From contig CAMDCN010000004.1 of the NCBI GenBank assembly GCA_945890485.1, positions 124,001 to 188,000 on the forward strand: a DNA stretch of 64,000 nucleotides, given 5' to 3'. Origin of the DNA: Candidatus Sulfopaludibacter sp. SbA3. GTDB lineage: Bacteria > Acidobacteriota > Terriglobia > Bryobacterales > Bryobacteraceae. Position numbers and translations under genes: made by a program. The notes under the pieces are model-generated. The model saw only the letters and a program-made list of their open reading frames with translations, ran no database searches and was not told the DNA's origin. Below, piece after piece: positions 36,034 through 45,055 of the stretch (the stretch's first letter is position 1; each line of letters begins with the position of its first letter).

Positions 36034-36402
36034 TCATTCTAGACCACTTTTGTTTTGGAGTGCGCGGCCCGCGATTCCCAGCAGCCACCACGTGGCCGCC
36101 GCGACCGGCAGCATTAGGACCGGATGAGCCTCCATTCTCCAGCAAATTAGCGGCAGGGCCAGGCTTGCGAGCCAGCCCAGCCATCGCGGCCAGGCGCCGA
36201 ACGCTGCCATCGCCAAGACCAACCAGCATGCCACCAATCCAGCTACGCCCCAGCCCATTCCGCGCTGAGCGAGTTGATATCCGCCGACGGCCGCCATGAC
36301 GCCGCCCGCCACGCCGAATACCACCCACCCTGGCCGGCAGAACTCGACGCACACCAGCAGCACCCCGCCCACCAGCCACGACATCGCCGCATTCGCACTC
36401 AC
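36034..36402 (-). CDS. NfeD-like small membrane protein
   Basis: About 122 residues from a GTG at 36402 (VSANAAMSWLVGG); start uncertain. Hydrophobic throughout with about four helices. The segment LVCVEFCRPGWVVFGVAGGVMAAVGG resembles the membrane part of NfeD proteins (EF.RPG..GV.GG), but no OB-fold domain follows, so it would be a membrane-only member. It is divergent from the M20 gene whose start lies 19 bases away, and 53 bases upstream of the SPOR gene. Confidence 0.6.
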   Translation of the reverse strand: MSANAAMSWLVGGVLLVCVEFCRPGWVVFGVAGGVMAAVGGYQLAQRGMGWGVAGLVACWLVLAMAAFGAWPRWLGWLASLALPLICWRMEAHPVLMLPVAAATWWLLGIAGRALQNKSGLE

Positions 36403-36421
36403 CCTGTTATCGTAAGCTTTC

Positions 36422-37498
36422 ATGCACGCCCTGCTGGCTGAACTGGTCCGTACGAATTCCGTCAACCCTTCGCTGACGGCCGGCGCTCCGGGTGAAGCGC
36501 CCATCGCCGCTATTCTCGAACGGGAGTTCGCGGATCCCCGCTTCGAAGTCCATCGGCTTGAGGCGACGCCGGGACGTCCGTCGTTGGTCGTCCGCCGTCC
36601 CGGCACCGGAGGCGGCCGCAGCCTGATGTTCAATGCGCACATGGATACGGTGGGCGTCGAGACGATGGCCGAGCCTTTTTCTGGACGGGTGGAGAACGGG
36701 CGGCTCTACGGGCGCGGCGCGTTCGACATGAAGGGCTCGCTGGCGGCCGCGGTCGCCGCAATGCAGGCGCTGCCCCCGCTGCCGGGAGACGTTTATCTTG
36801 CCGCGGTGGCCGACGAAGAGTTTTTGAGCCTGGGGACGGAGGAGGTGCTGCGGCAATTTCGGCCGGACGCGGCGATCGTCACCGAACCCACCGGATTGGA
36901 TCTGTGCGTGGCGCACAAAGGCTTCGCCTGGTTTGAACTGACGGTCCCCGGCCGGGCGGCGCATGGATCGAGGTACGACCTCGGCATCGACGCCAACCTG
37001 GCGGCGGTGCCCTCTCTGCAGCAGCTTTCCGAACTGAGTGCTGAGCTGTTGCGGCGGCCGCCGCATGCGCTGTTGGGCCCGCCCAGCCTGCATGTGGCGA
37101 CAGTGCATGGCGGCAGCGGATGGAGCACGTACGCGGCCGCCTGCAACATCCAGATTGAACGCCGCTTGCTGCCGGGCGAAACGGCGGAACAAGCCCTCAG
37201 CGAGCTCCCACCCGGCGCGCGCCTTGTTTTCCATCGGCCTCCTTACGAAACGAACCCAAACACGCGCCTGATCACGCTGGCACGGCGCGCCTTGCCGGAA
37301 GCTCGCATCACCGGGCAGACGCCGTGGTTCGATTCGGGGCTTTACGCCGCGGCCGGGATCGAGACGCTGGTATTAGGCCCGGCCGGGGAGGGCGCCCACG
37401 CCGATATCGAATGGGTGGATCTGGCGAGCGTGGAGGCCGCGGCAGCAGCCTACATGCAAATCGCGACCGAATTTTGTCAGACTGAGGAACGCCAATGA
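36422..37498 (+). CDS. M20-family metallo-deacylase (ArgE/DapE/ACY1-like)
   Basis: 358 residues. Zinc motifs: NAHMDTVGV (His and catalytic Asp), RGAFDMKGSL (bridging Asp), VADEEFLSLGT (catalytic Glu pair), and GEGAHADIEWV near the C-terminus. A dimerisation domain is inserted at about 165-275. It deacylates an N-acyl amino acid or peptide; which one is unclear, and it is only distantly like the M20 protein of the lysine operon. The stop overlaps the following sulfatase gene start as ATGA, so the two are coupled. Confidence 0.85.
   Translation: MHALLAELVRTNSVNPSLTAGAPGEAPIAAILEREFADPRFEVHRLEATPGRPSLVVRRPGTGGGRSLMFNAHMDTVGVETMAEPFSGRVENGRLYGRGAFDMKGSLAAAVAAMQALPPLPGDVYLAAVADEEFLSLGTEEVLRQFRPDAAIVTEPTGLDLCVAHKGFAWFELTVPGRAAHGSRYDLGIDANLAAVPSLQQLSELSAELLRRPPHALLGPPSLHVATVHGGSGWSTYAAACNIQIERRLLPGETAEQALSELPPGARLVFHRPPYETNPNTRLITLARRALPEARITGQTPWFDSGLYAAAGIETLVLGPAGEGAHADIEWVDLASVEAAAAAYMQIATEFCQTEERQ
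37245..37259 (+). repeat. Dispersed 15-base repeat, main form
   Basis: ACGAAACGAACCCAA, inside the M20 gene at 36422, read there as Y-E-T-N-P, a different frame from the Gfo/Idh copies. Confidence 0.5.
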
Positions 37499-38970
37499 AT
37501 CGCCGCACCTTTCTTCAAGCCCTACCCGCACTCGCCGCCGCGCAGACGCCGAGGAAGCCACGCAATATCATCTTCATCCTGTCGGACGATCATCGCTACG
37601 ACGCCATGAGTTTCCTAAAGGGCCAGCCGTTCCTGGAGACACCGCATCTCGATTCGCTCGCGCGCGACGGTGCCCACCTGAAGAACGCGTTCGTGACAAC
37701 GGCTTTGTGCTCTCCGTCGCGGGCCAGCGTGTTGACTGGAAAGTACGCCCACAAGCACAAGATCGTCGATAACAACACGGCCATTCCGACGGGCACGACC
37801 TATTTCTCCAGTTACTTGCAGAAGGCGGGATACAAGACAGCGTTTATCGGCAAATGGCATATGGGCGGCGAATCGGACGCGCCCCAGCCGGGGTTTGACC
37901 GTTGGGTTTCGTTCCGCGGCCAGGGCACTTATCTGCCCAGCGCCAACGGACTGAACGTTGACGGGCAAAAGGTGCCGCAGAAGGGTTACATTACGGATGA
38001 ACTGACGGACTACGCACTGGATTTTATCCAGAAGCAAACCGGTCCATACTTCGTCTACCTTTCCCATAAGGCAGTACATGGCGAGTTCATCCCCGCTGAA
38101 CGGCACAAGGGCAAGTTCGACAAAGCGAAGTTCGTTCCGCCAGTTTCGCTGAACGCCGAGGCGATTAACCGGCCGATGTGGGTGCAGAACCAGCGAAACA
38201 GTTGGCACGGAGTGGATTACCCTTACCACTCGACGATCAGCATTGAAGAGTATTACAAGCGCTACGCCGAATGCCTGTGCGCCGTGGATGAGAGCGTGGG
38301 CCGGGTGCTGGCACTGTTGAAGCAGCGCGGAGAGTTGGACTCGACGCTCGTGATATACATGGGCGACAACGGCTTCGCGTTCGGTGAACACGGCCTGATT
38401 GATAAGCGGACGGCATACGAAGAGTCCATGCGGGTGCCGATGCTGGCGCGTTGCCCGGAGCTATTCCGCGGCGGCCAGACGCTGCCGCAAGTGGTGGCCA
38501 ACCTCGACATCATGCCAACCGTGCTGGACGCAGCCGGGGTTCCCGTCCCGGCAGGCGGCGACGGCGCCAGTTTCCTGCCGTTGTTAAAGGGGCAGCCGAT
38601 CGCATGGCGCGATTCCCTGCTCTACGAGTATTACTGGGAGCGCAACTTTCCCCATACGCCGACGATTCACGCTCTGCGGACCGATCAGTATAAGTACATC
38701 CGGTATCACGGCATTTGGGACTTGGATGAGCTGTACGACATCAAAGAGGATCCGCACGAGTTACGGAACCTGATCAAGAGTCCGGCGCATCAGGAGATCG
38801 TAAAGAGAATGAACCAACGGCTGTTTGAGATTCTGGAGAGCACCGACGGGATGAACATGCCGCTCTACCGCGATAAGGGCGGCGTCAGCAATTTGCGAAA
38901 TCCGAATGGGCCAAAGGCCGCCCAATTTCCTAAGGCGTTTGAAACTGCTCCGGTGAAGCCGCGGCCATAG
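37495..38970 (+). CDS. Sulfatase, exported
   Basis: 491 residues. A twin-arginine-like leader MNRRTFLQALPALAAAQ, then NIIFILSDDHRYDAMSF and the formylglycine site Cys72-S-P-S-Arg. AFIGKWHMGG and YMGDNGFAFGEHGL supply further metal and substrate residues. The C-terminal third (DLYELY/DELYDIKEDPHELRNL) matches heparan/iduronate-type sulfatases. It is encoded apart from the other three sulfatases and translationally coupled to an M20 deacylase, which hints at a substrate bearing both sulfate and N-acyl groups. Confidence 0.9.
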   Translation: MNRRTFLQALPALAAAQTPRKPRNIIFILSDDHRYDAMSFLKGQPFLETPHLDSLARDGAHLKNAFVTTALCSPSRASVLTGKYAHKHKIVDNNTAIPTGTTYFSSYLQKAGYKTAFIGKWHMGGESDAPQPGFDRWVSFRGQGTYLPSANGLNVDGQKVPQKGYITDELTDYALDFIQKQTGPYFVYLSHKAVHGEFIPAERHKGKFDKAKFVPPVSLNAEAINRPMWVQNQRNSWHGVDYPYHSTISIEEYYKRYAECLCAVDESVGRVLALLKQRGELDSTLVIYMGDNGFAFGEHGLIDKRTAYEESMRVPMLARCPELFRGGQTLPQVVANLDIMPTVLDAAGVPVPAGGDGASFLPLLKGQPIAWRDSLLYEYYWERNFPHTPTIHALRTDQYKYIRYHGIWDLDELYDIKEDPHELRNLIKSPAHQEIVKRMNQRLFEILESTDGMNMPLYRDKGGVSNLRNPNGPKAAQFPKAFETAPVKPRP

Positions 38971-38972
38971 GC

Positions 38973-40400
38973 TCATCCGAACTTGATGGCGTATAGATCG
39001 GCATCTTTCAGCGCGACCCGGAGGCGCACCGGTTTGCCGGCCCAGGCGCCGAGCCGTGCGCCGCCCTGCCAGCGGACGATGCGGGCGATTTCGTCGCCGA
39101 CCAACTCCACAGAATCCGCCAGCTTTGCGCCGGACGGATCTTCCAAGGTGAATCGCACCCCTCCGGGGGCCGAGGTGGCGAAGTTGGCCGCCAACTCCTC
39201 GCCGGCGTAGGTGAATACTTTGCTCAAGATTTCGCCTCCGCCGTAGCCGGCGTGTACCGAGGCGAATCCGTCGAGCCGCATGGTGTACCGCCGCAGATGG
39301 ATCGACGGTTGGCCGTAGTTCTTCACGACGAAAAACGCCATCTGACCCGCGCCCGCCGGGATGACGTTCAAAGCGGGGTAGTTCGAGCGAGAGACCCAGT
39401 TCTCCATGCCGAGACCGGGACGGAGGAAGGCATCCAGGAACGTGCGGTCGTATTTCATTCCACCGCGAGAGGTGAGCAGCACGGCGTCGGAGCAGTCCTT
39501 GAAGTAACCGGGATCGACGTTGATGGCTCGCGCTTCGGCTTCGGTCAACACCTGGCGGCCGGGCATGAAGCGTGCGGCCAGCGCGACGTACAGGTGCGGC
39601 GCGCGGAAGTAAGCGCTGGTTTGATTGGTATACAAATGCTCGGGCGGCGCATCGCCGAAGCTCATCTCGCCCTGGTTTTCCCAATCGACGAAGTTGCGGC
39701 TGACAGCGCGGGAAATCCAGCGGTAGCCGGTGCCACCGATCTTCTTAAACGTTCGGTAGTAGAGCACATAGCGCTGTTCGGCCTCAGACCAAAAGGCGAG
39801 ATTCTGCGAGTCGAACGCTCCTTCGCGCAGGATCGGCTCCGGGCGTATGGCGCTCCAATGAACGCCGTCACTCGAATGAAAAGCGACCAATCCGCTCTTG
39901 CTGGTGCCCGCAACGCCCTTAAAGCGACCGGCGCGGTCGACACCGATACGGGTATCGAGAAAGGGCGAGAAGTTGTGTTGCAGCGGCGGGGTGCCGGCCA
40001 GGATCACATTGTTTTCACGGGTGCCGCGGACCTCGTGCAAGCGGAGGGACGGCCGGGAGAATTGGGTTCCGCCGGCGGGCGACTCGGCATAACAGTAGAC
40101 TTCGTCCCCGCGGCCGTCAGCACCCGCATTCGGCACGCCGCGGTAGTAGAGCCGGACGATATCGCCATCCGGGATCACGGTGACGTAGTTGCAGAAACGG
40201 CCCTCCCACGGGCGGTCGAAGGAGAAGGCCGTGCCCGCGTCGACGGGAGTGCCAAGGCGGAGTTCGGCGCCGGTCAATTTTTCGATCAGGAAAGAGTCGA
40301 CGAAGAGTTCGCGCCGGTTCCCTATGGCAATCGGCGGCTCCGCCCCAACCGCAACAGTAGCCGCCGCACCACCGATCCATTCCCGCCGCGAAATGCGCAT
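38973..40400 (-). CDS. Exported glycosyl-hydrolase-like (five-bladed propeller) protein
   Basis: 475 residues from ATG 40400, which shares one base with the upstream stop; the frame open to 40883 is a shadow. The leader MRISRREWIGGAAATVAVG is twin-arginine-like. The body (ELFVDSFLIEKLTG, VDRAGRFKGVAGTSKSGLVAFHSSDGVHW, FDSQNLAFWSEAEQRYVLYYRTFKK) is the repeated pattern of GH32/GH43-like proteins found in Planctomycetes and Acidobacteria, for which catalytic activity is largely untested. It is last in the sugar-activation operon. Confidence 0.72.
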   Translation of the reverse strand: MRISRREWIGGAAATVAVGAEPPIAIGNRRELFVDSFLIEKLTGAELRLGTPVDAGTAFSFDRPWEGRFCNYVTVIPDGDIVRLYYRGVPNAGADGRGDEVYCYAESPAGGTQFSRPSLRLHEVRGTRENNVILAGTPPLQHNFSPFLDTRIGVDRAGRFKGVAGTSKSGLVAFHSSDGVHWSAIRPEPILREGAFDSQNLAFWSEAEQRYVLYYRTFKKIGGTGYRWISRAVSRNFVDWENQGEMSFGDAPPEHLYTNQTSAYFRAPHLYVALAARFMPGRQVLTEAEARAINVDPGYFKDCSDAVLLTSRGGMKYDRTFLDAFLRPGLGMENWVSRSNYPALNVIPAGAGQMAFFVVKNYGQPSIHLRRYTMRLDGFASVHAGYGGGEILSKVFTYAGEELAANFATSAPGGVRFTLEDPSGAKLADSVELVGDEIARIVRWQGGARLGAWAGKPVRLRVALKDADLYAIKFG

Positions 40401-40984
40401 CACTTTCCTCCGAGTTCCAGGGCGCCAGCAATACCGATCCAGACCAACGAAAACATCAGCAGGCCCGCCCATCCCAAATAAGCTATCAGCACCGCGGACT
40501 CCAGATTCGGCATCTCTCCCTCCAGTTCCACGATAGGGTGCTTCCAATCGAGTGCCGCGGCAATGTCCGCAGCGTGCTGACGAACCGTCGCATCTGGGAG
40601 AAGCTCCTCGGTCAAGTCCAGGCATGCCCCGTCCAGCCGGAGTACTCCGGCCGCCAGATACTCCTTCGTGACGCCCTTCACTTGATAGACGGCCCGCCGC
40701 ACGTATACCTGGGCGATGTGCTCCCGGAGGATCGGCGGCGCCTGGGGCCCCACCGGCAAAGGCCCTTTTCGCATCCATACGCCACGGGCGGTCACGGTAA
40801 TACTGGCCCGATTTAGGAAGCAGACGAGCATGCCATAGGTGAACAACGCCATCAGCGGGCCGAGTTGCCACACGCCCGGCCAACCTTCATCGAGGGCCGG
40901 CCAGACAAACCAGACATAGAGCGGCGGCAGGACAAGCGCGATGGACAGCGGACAGGAGCGGAAACGACGATGATACCCAGCCAT
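40400..40984 (-). CDS. Membrane protein of unknown function, PH-like cytoplasmic part
   Basis: 194 residues from ATG 40984, 4 bases after the kinase-pyrophosphorylase stop. Two N-terminal helices (about 12-32 and 40-62), a soluble middle region (TVTARGVWMRKGPLPVGPQAPPIL, EHIAQVYVRRAVYQVKG) of alternating strands suggestive of a bacterial PH-like fold, and a C-terminal helix at about 165-188. I do not recognise a named family. Confidence 0.6.
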   Translation of the reverse strand: MAGYHRRFRSCPLSIALVLPPLYVWFVWPALDEGWPGVWQLGPLMALFTYGMLVCFLNRASITVTARGVWMRKGPLPVGPQAPPILREHIAQVYVRRAVYQVKGVTKEYLAAGVLRLDGACLDLTEELLPDATVRQHAADIAAALDWKHPIVELEGEMPNLESAVLIAYLGWAGLLMFSLVWIGIAGALELGGK

Positions 40985-40988
40985 ACCC

Positions 40989-43900
40989 TTACGGGCGCAA
41001 ACCGGTGACCAAATCAACCACGGCCGCCGCCGATCCGTCGCGCACCCACGCGTCGAGCTGCGAAACATCCTTCAACTGCTGGCCGCGCTGGCGGCTGACC
41101 TCGACATAGCGGCAGCCGAACTCTTCAATGGCCGTCATGTCGCCCCAAAGGCGTTCGAACTGCGCGACCGGGAAGACGTCCTCCTGGCCACGGCCCCAAC
41201 GCTTCTTGACCTCTTTGATCGTGACGTAACTCGGCATCCGTTGCGCTGTGCGGCGAACAGCTTCGGTGACTTTGGCCTCGTCGCGGAGCTGCTGACGGGT
41301 CAGGCCGAACACGCGCAGGAGCGCGTCGATGGTGATCCAGTAGCTGCCGGTGTTGTAGTAGCGCAGGCCGAACTCGACGCGCTCGTCGGGCAGGCATAGG
41401 CCTTCCACCAGACGCGGCTTGCCGTTCACGAGCGCAAGGCCGCCGCCGTGGTCGTCATACTGCCTGCCGATCACCTCGACGGTCATGCCGGCTCCGCTGG
41501 CGATGTGTTGGCCGAGCAGTTCGGCCGCCGGGGTGGCGCCCAGGGTATCGATGTTATGCAGGAAGAGATAGTCGAGTTCAGGACGTTCGGTCAGCAGTCC
41601 GGCCAGCGTGCCGTTGCGTAGCAGGTTCGGCAGTTCGTACCAATGACCGACGGGATGAATGCATTGGGAGGCAATGTTGTCCGTATAGTCGCTCGCTTCG
41701 CCGACGCTACGAACCCATTGCAGCAGGCTCGCCCGCCCGCTCTCGCGGACCTTCTGTTTCTGTGCGTCCAATTGCTGCTGGGGCAGCACCTCCCACAAGT
41801 AGCGGAGATCGGCCACAGTCGGCACCATGCGCAGGCCAATACTCTTACCCGCCGAGACCCGCGCGCCAGTAGCGGCGATGGGCGCGTATGTGAGGTAACT
41901 CGTCGTCACCACATGGGGCACTTCGGCGCGCCTCGCCTTTTCGCGCTGGATATCGAGAAAGCTCCAGTACCGGCCCTGGATGCGGTGGAACGGATGCAGC
42001 GCCTTGACGACGCCCGCGCCTTTCGTCCACCGGCTACCGACGCCGCCCGCCATGGTCACCATGGCCAAGCGGCCAGCTCGTAGCGCCGCAACTCCGGCGG
42101 GGGCCTCCGCGAGAGAGACTACGGCCACATGCTCGGGCCGGACGTCCTCGATCATCGTGTTCGCAGGCAACCGGTTCTGCGCCAGGCCCACGCGGCCGGC
42201 CCGGTAGTCGGCCCGCAACTGCTCATGAGCGGCCGGGTCGAAGCCATTGGCGGCCAGGAGTTCGGTCAGTTGCGGTCCCGCGCCGCCAGCGGCCTCGGCC
42301 TCTTTCGGAATCATTCTTTCAAAGAGCGCTTCGGTCTGGTCGCCGTAGCGCTGCGCGAACCGGGTGAGTTCGCTGCGGCGTTCGGCGGTTAACAGGCGCG
42401 CCTCCTGGCGCAGGTCGCCCGGCGCTCGCAGCAGATAGTATGGCGCGCTCAGGACGGCTTCCCTGCCCTGCCGAAGTTCGGCAATGGTTCCGTTCTCGTT
42501 GATGGTAAAGTCGTACACGACCGGCTCCACGGCGAAGGGGAAGCTCGACTCCATCGCCCGCTTGGTTTCGGCGAGAATCGTTGGCATGGCGTCGAGTGCA
42601 GCCGGGCGCACCGCGGGGTCGAATACGAAACCCATGCCGCCGCCGCTCATGCCGCCGAGCATCCAGAAGCCCCAGAAGCCTGCTCCGAATTGCGACTGGC
42701 ATTTCGCGATGAGCGCTTCGGTGTAAGCGTTTCCCGCCCACGGGATGATCGCCTGAATCGGTCCGTCGTAGTTCGCCTGCGTCAGCGCCGCGAGCCGCTG
42801 CACATCGCCTTCGCGCAGGGCAGCCTGCAACTCGTCGAGAAGCCGGATCGCTTCTTGCCGGCCTTGCCATTCCTTCCCACTGCGAAGCAGATACCGCTCC
42901 GTGCACATTTCGAGGATGGGGCCGACGTCCTGACTCATGCCGCCATGGACCAGGACGAGTGACTCTTCCAGTCGCCGCCGCGCAGCCGCGGGGACTTCAT
43001 CGAGCAGACGGTGCCGCGGCAAAAGCCGCCCCCGGCTGACGCCAAACTCCGGATCCCCGGCCCCGGACTCTTCCGCCGCGATCAGTTTGATTCCTGGCCA
43101 TACGCCGCCAGAATCCTGCCATCCGCCGCCGCTGCCGCCCAACCACTCGCCAAGGATCGCGCGGGCCGCTACCTGCCGGCGGTCGTCTTCCTCCAGCGGT
43201 CCGGTCATCGTGCGGATCTGTCCCGTCGCCCGCATGCAAAGCGAGATAAGGCAGGCGAGCAGATTCGTGCTGACGGCGAAGCGGCTGCCTTTCGGAATAT
43301 CGTTCACCTGGCTGACGAGTTCGATACCGCAGCCATCGCGGCCGATGAGCCGCGCGAGGACATCGGCGAGCTTCTGGCCACTGCCTTCGAGGCCCGCCGG
43401 AAGGAGGCCGCTGGCGATCACCGCGGCCTTGAGCAACCCGAGGTAATCCCGCGCAAAATCAAAGACCTCTTCGAGCGACGACACATCGACGGCCGCGCCG
43501 AGGTCCACGCTGACGAGACGCAGCACCGGCTCATCAATTACACGAAGGAACGCTTCGACGGGCGGCCGCGTCGCCATACCCGTCCCTCGCACGGCGAGGT
43601 CGACGGAGATGTTGATCACCCGCGCACCTTCCGGATAATCCATCGCCAGAAAGAAGATGTCGCTCCAGGCGCTGTGGCTCAAGTCCATGCGGACGGGCGT
43701 CGTTTCGTGCAGCACCGGGAACGGATTGGGCGTGCTCAGTTCGGAACGCAAGCGGAGCGGATAGTCGGCCAGGTGACCGGTGCGGAACATCCACTGGTTG
43801 CCGGGGAATCGGCGGACGCTTTGCCGCACCTGATCGGCGAGCGTCTGGAAGGCGAGGCCGCGATAGGCGATCGCGAGTGCGCTACTGACGGCGGGGCTGG

Positions 43901-44192
43901 CGATTCCGGCCGCCAGCAACTCCGCGATGGCCTGTTCAAAGCGGCGGCTGCGGACATGTTCAATCGCCCGGTACGGAATCAGCGCTGCCTCGGCCGCGGC
44001 GGGGCCGATGGAGAAGCGATGCAACGTAGAGAGAAAAACCAGCGCGCGAACGCGTTCGTAAAGGTTCGTCGCATCCTTCCGAAACGCTTCGAGGCGCGAC
44101 GCTTCGGCGAGGAGTTGCTCCAAGCTTTTGCCCGCCGTCCACTCTTCAAACGGCGCATGCGCCTTCGTGACGATCCGGTCCACCAGAGTCAT
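40989..44192 (-). CDS. Fusion of fucokinase-type GHMP kinase-like domain and UDPGP-family nucleotidyltransferase
   Basis: 1067 residues. Residues about 160-530 look like the FKP/fucokinase class of GHMP kinases: substrate motif PVRMDLSHSAWSD (166-178), motif 2 PKGSRFAVSTNLLA (300-313) where the usual PxGSGLGTSS loop has lost its G-L-G, the class-specific GGSGGGWQDSGGVWPGIK (352-369), and motif 3 GGMSGGGMGF (513-522). Residues about 690-1067 are eukaryotic-type UDP-sugar pyrophosphorylase: nucleotide loop MAGGVGSRWTKGAG (714-727), PVGHWYELPNLL, then LFLHNIDTLGA (877-886) and YYNTGSYWI. The domain order is kinase first, the reverse of Bacteroides Fkp. It may phosphorylate a sugar at C1 and then activate it. 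Starts by ATGA overlap with the GalU-like gene. Confidence 0.78.
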   Translation of the reverse strand: MTLVDRIVTKAHAPFEEWTAGKSLEQLLAEASRLEAFRKDATNLYERVRALVFLSTLHRFSIGPAAAEAALIPYRAIEHVRSRRFEQAIAELLAAGIASPAVSSALAIAYRGLAFQTLADQVRQSVRRFPGNQWMFRTGHLADYPLRLRSELSTPNPFPVLHETTPVRMDLSHSAWSDIFFLAMDYPEGARVINISVDLAVRGTGMATRPPVEAFLRVIDEPVLRLVSVDLGAAVDVSSLEEVFDFARDYLGLLKAAVIASGLLPAGLEGSGQKLADVLARLIGRDGCGIELVSQVNDIPKGSRFAVSTNLLACLISLCMRATGQIRTMTGPLEEDDRRQVAARAILGEWLGGSGGGWQDSGGVWPGIKLIAAEESGAGDPEFGVSRGRLLPRHRLLDEVPAAARRRLEESLVLVHGGMSQDVGPILEMCTERYLLRSGKEWQGRQEAIRLLDELQAALREGDVQRLAALTQANYDGPIQAIIPWAGNAYTEALIAKCQSQFGAGFWGFWMLGGMSGGGMGFVFDPAVRPAALDAMPTILAETKRAMESSFPFAVEPVVYDFTINENGTIAELRQGREAVLSAPYYLLRAPGDLRQEARLLTAERRSELTRFAQRYGDQTEALFERMIPKEAEAAGGAGPQLTELLAANGFDPAAHEQLRADYRAGRVGLAQNRLPANTMIEDVRPEHVAVVSLAEAPAGVAALRAGRLAMVTMAGGVGSRWTKGAGVVKALHPFHRIQGRYWSFLDIQREKARRAEVPHVVTTSYLTYAPIAATGARVSAGKSIGLRMVPTVADLRYLWEVLPQQQLDAQKQKVRESGRASLLQWVRSVGEASDYTDNIASQCIHPVGHWYELPNLLRNGTLAGLLTERPELDYLFLHNIDTLGATPAAELLGQHIASGAGMTVEVIGRQYDDHGGGLALVNGKPRLVEGLCLPDERVEFGLRYYNTGSYWITIDALLRVFGLTRQQLRDEAKVTEAVRRTAQRMPSYVTIKEVKKRWGRGQEDVFPVAQFERLWGDMTAIEEFGCRYVEVSRQRGQQLKDVSQLDAWVRDGSAAAVVDLVTGLRP

Positions 44193-45013
44193 CGAGCCGT
44201 CAGCTCCAACATCATCGTGAGAATCTCTTCGCGGTCTTTCCCCTGCAGTCCGAGCGCCAGTTGGGCCTGCAGCAGACCGTACTTGCTGCCAATGTCGAAA
44301 CGGCGGCCCGGCAGCACGGTGGCGAGATAGCGCTCCTGCCGGGCCAGGAGTTGGAGAGCATAGGACAGGCTCGGCACGGTTCCCGACGCCTCCATGTGGT
44401 TGTGGAGAATGTCCATCAAACCGGCCGAAAACAGATGGATGCCGAAGAAGCAGAGATAGTGCCCCTGCCGCAGTCCAGCCGCGACCAGTTCCCGCTCCGC
44501 CTGCGTGGGCGTTGGCTTTTCAAGCACCGTCTCCACCTGATACAACTTGCTGCCGAGCGCCGGCCCGCCGACGGCCCCGAAGTAAGGCAGCAGGCCTTCC
44601 CGCGTCGGCAACACAGCGCTGACGCTGCAGCCTTCTGCCGCGTGGAGGCGAACCAACTCGGCGGTGAGAGCGCTTATGGGCCCTTGATCGGCGAGGTAGA
44701 AATGGTCGCCCACGAGATGCAGAAACGGCTGGGAGCCGACAAATTCTCGCGCCTGATGGATCGCGTGCGCATAGCCCTTCGCTTCGAGCTGCTCGATCAA
44801 AGTGATGCGACGGCCGGTGCCGGCGAACAGCGCTTCAAACGGTGCCCGGTCCCCGGACGGGATCACAATCCCGATCTCATCGACAGCCTCAGCCAGCAGT
44901 TCCAACAGGAACTCGCCCATGGTTGGCCGGCGATTGTCCGGCGTCGCCAGGGTCTGGTGCAAGATGTGCCGCTGTCCGGGCGCGGCCGCCGTGATCACTG
45001 CCTTCAGTTTCAT
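44189..45013 (-). CDS. GalU-like nucleotidyltransferase lacking the GxGTR signature
   Basis: 274 residues. The overall pattern is UTP-glucose-1-phosphate uridylyltransferase: EQLEAKGYAHAIHQAREFVGS, FLHLVGDHFYLA (metal Asp), EGCSVSAVLPT, YFGAVGG, VLEKPTP (sugar-phosphate Lys), and a GRRFDIGSKYG end. The N-terminal loop that binds the nucleotide, normally AGLGTRxLPxTKxxPK, reads AAAPGQRHILHQTLATP, so the glycines, the Thr and the Lys are altered. Activity may be lost or use a different nucleotide. It is translationally coupled to the downstream fusion enzyme and may be its partner or regulator. Confidence 0.75.
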   Translation of the reverse strand: MKLKAVITAAAPGQRHILHQTLATPDNRRPTMGEFLLELLAEAVDEIGIVIPSGDRAPFEALFAGTGRRITLIEQLEAKGYAHAIHQAREFVGSQPFLHLVGDHFYLADQGPISALTAELVRLHAAEGCSVSAVLPTREGLLPYFGAVGGPALGSKLYQVETVLEKPTPTQAERELVAAGLRQGHYLCFFGIHLFSAGLMDILHNHMEASGTVPSLSYALQLLARQERYLATVLPGRRFDIGSKYGLLQAQLALGLQGKDREEILTMMLELTAR

Positions 45014-45030
45014 CGCTCCCGTTATTGTAA

Positions 45031-45054
45031 GCGGCTAAACTGGGTTTAGTCCGC
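45031..45054. promoter_or_regulatory. Dyad between divergent genes (candidate operator)
   Basis: GCGGCTAAAC (45031-45040) and GTTTAGTCCGC (45044-45054) are inverted repeats apart from one extra T, centred in the 42-base divergent gap between the GalU-like gene and the sterol-desaturase-like gene and ending 1 base before the latter's ATG. It could be an operator or a short hairpin blocking the start. Confidence 0.35.
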
Positions 45055-45055
45055 A

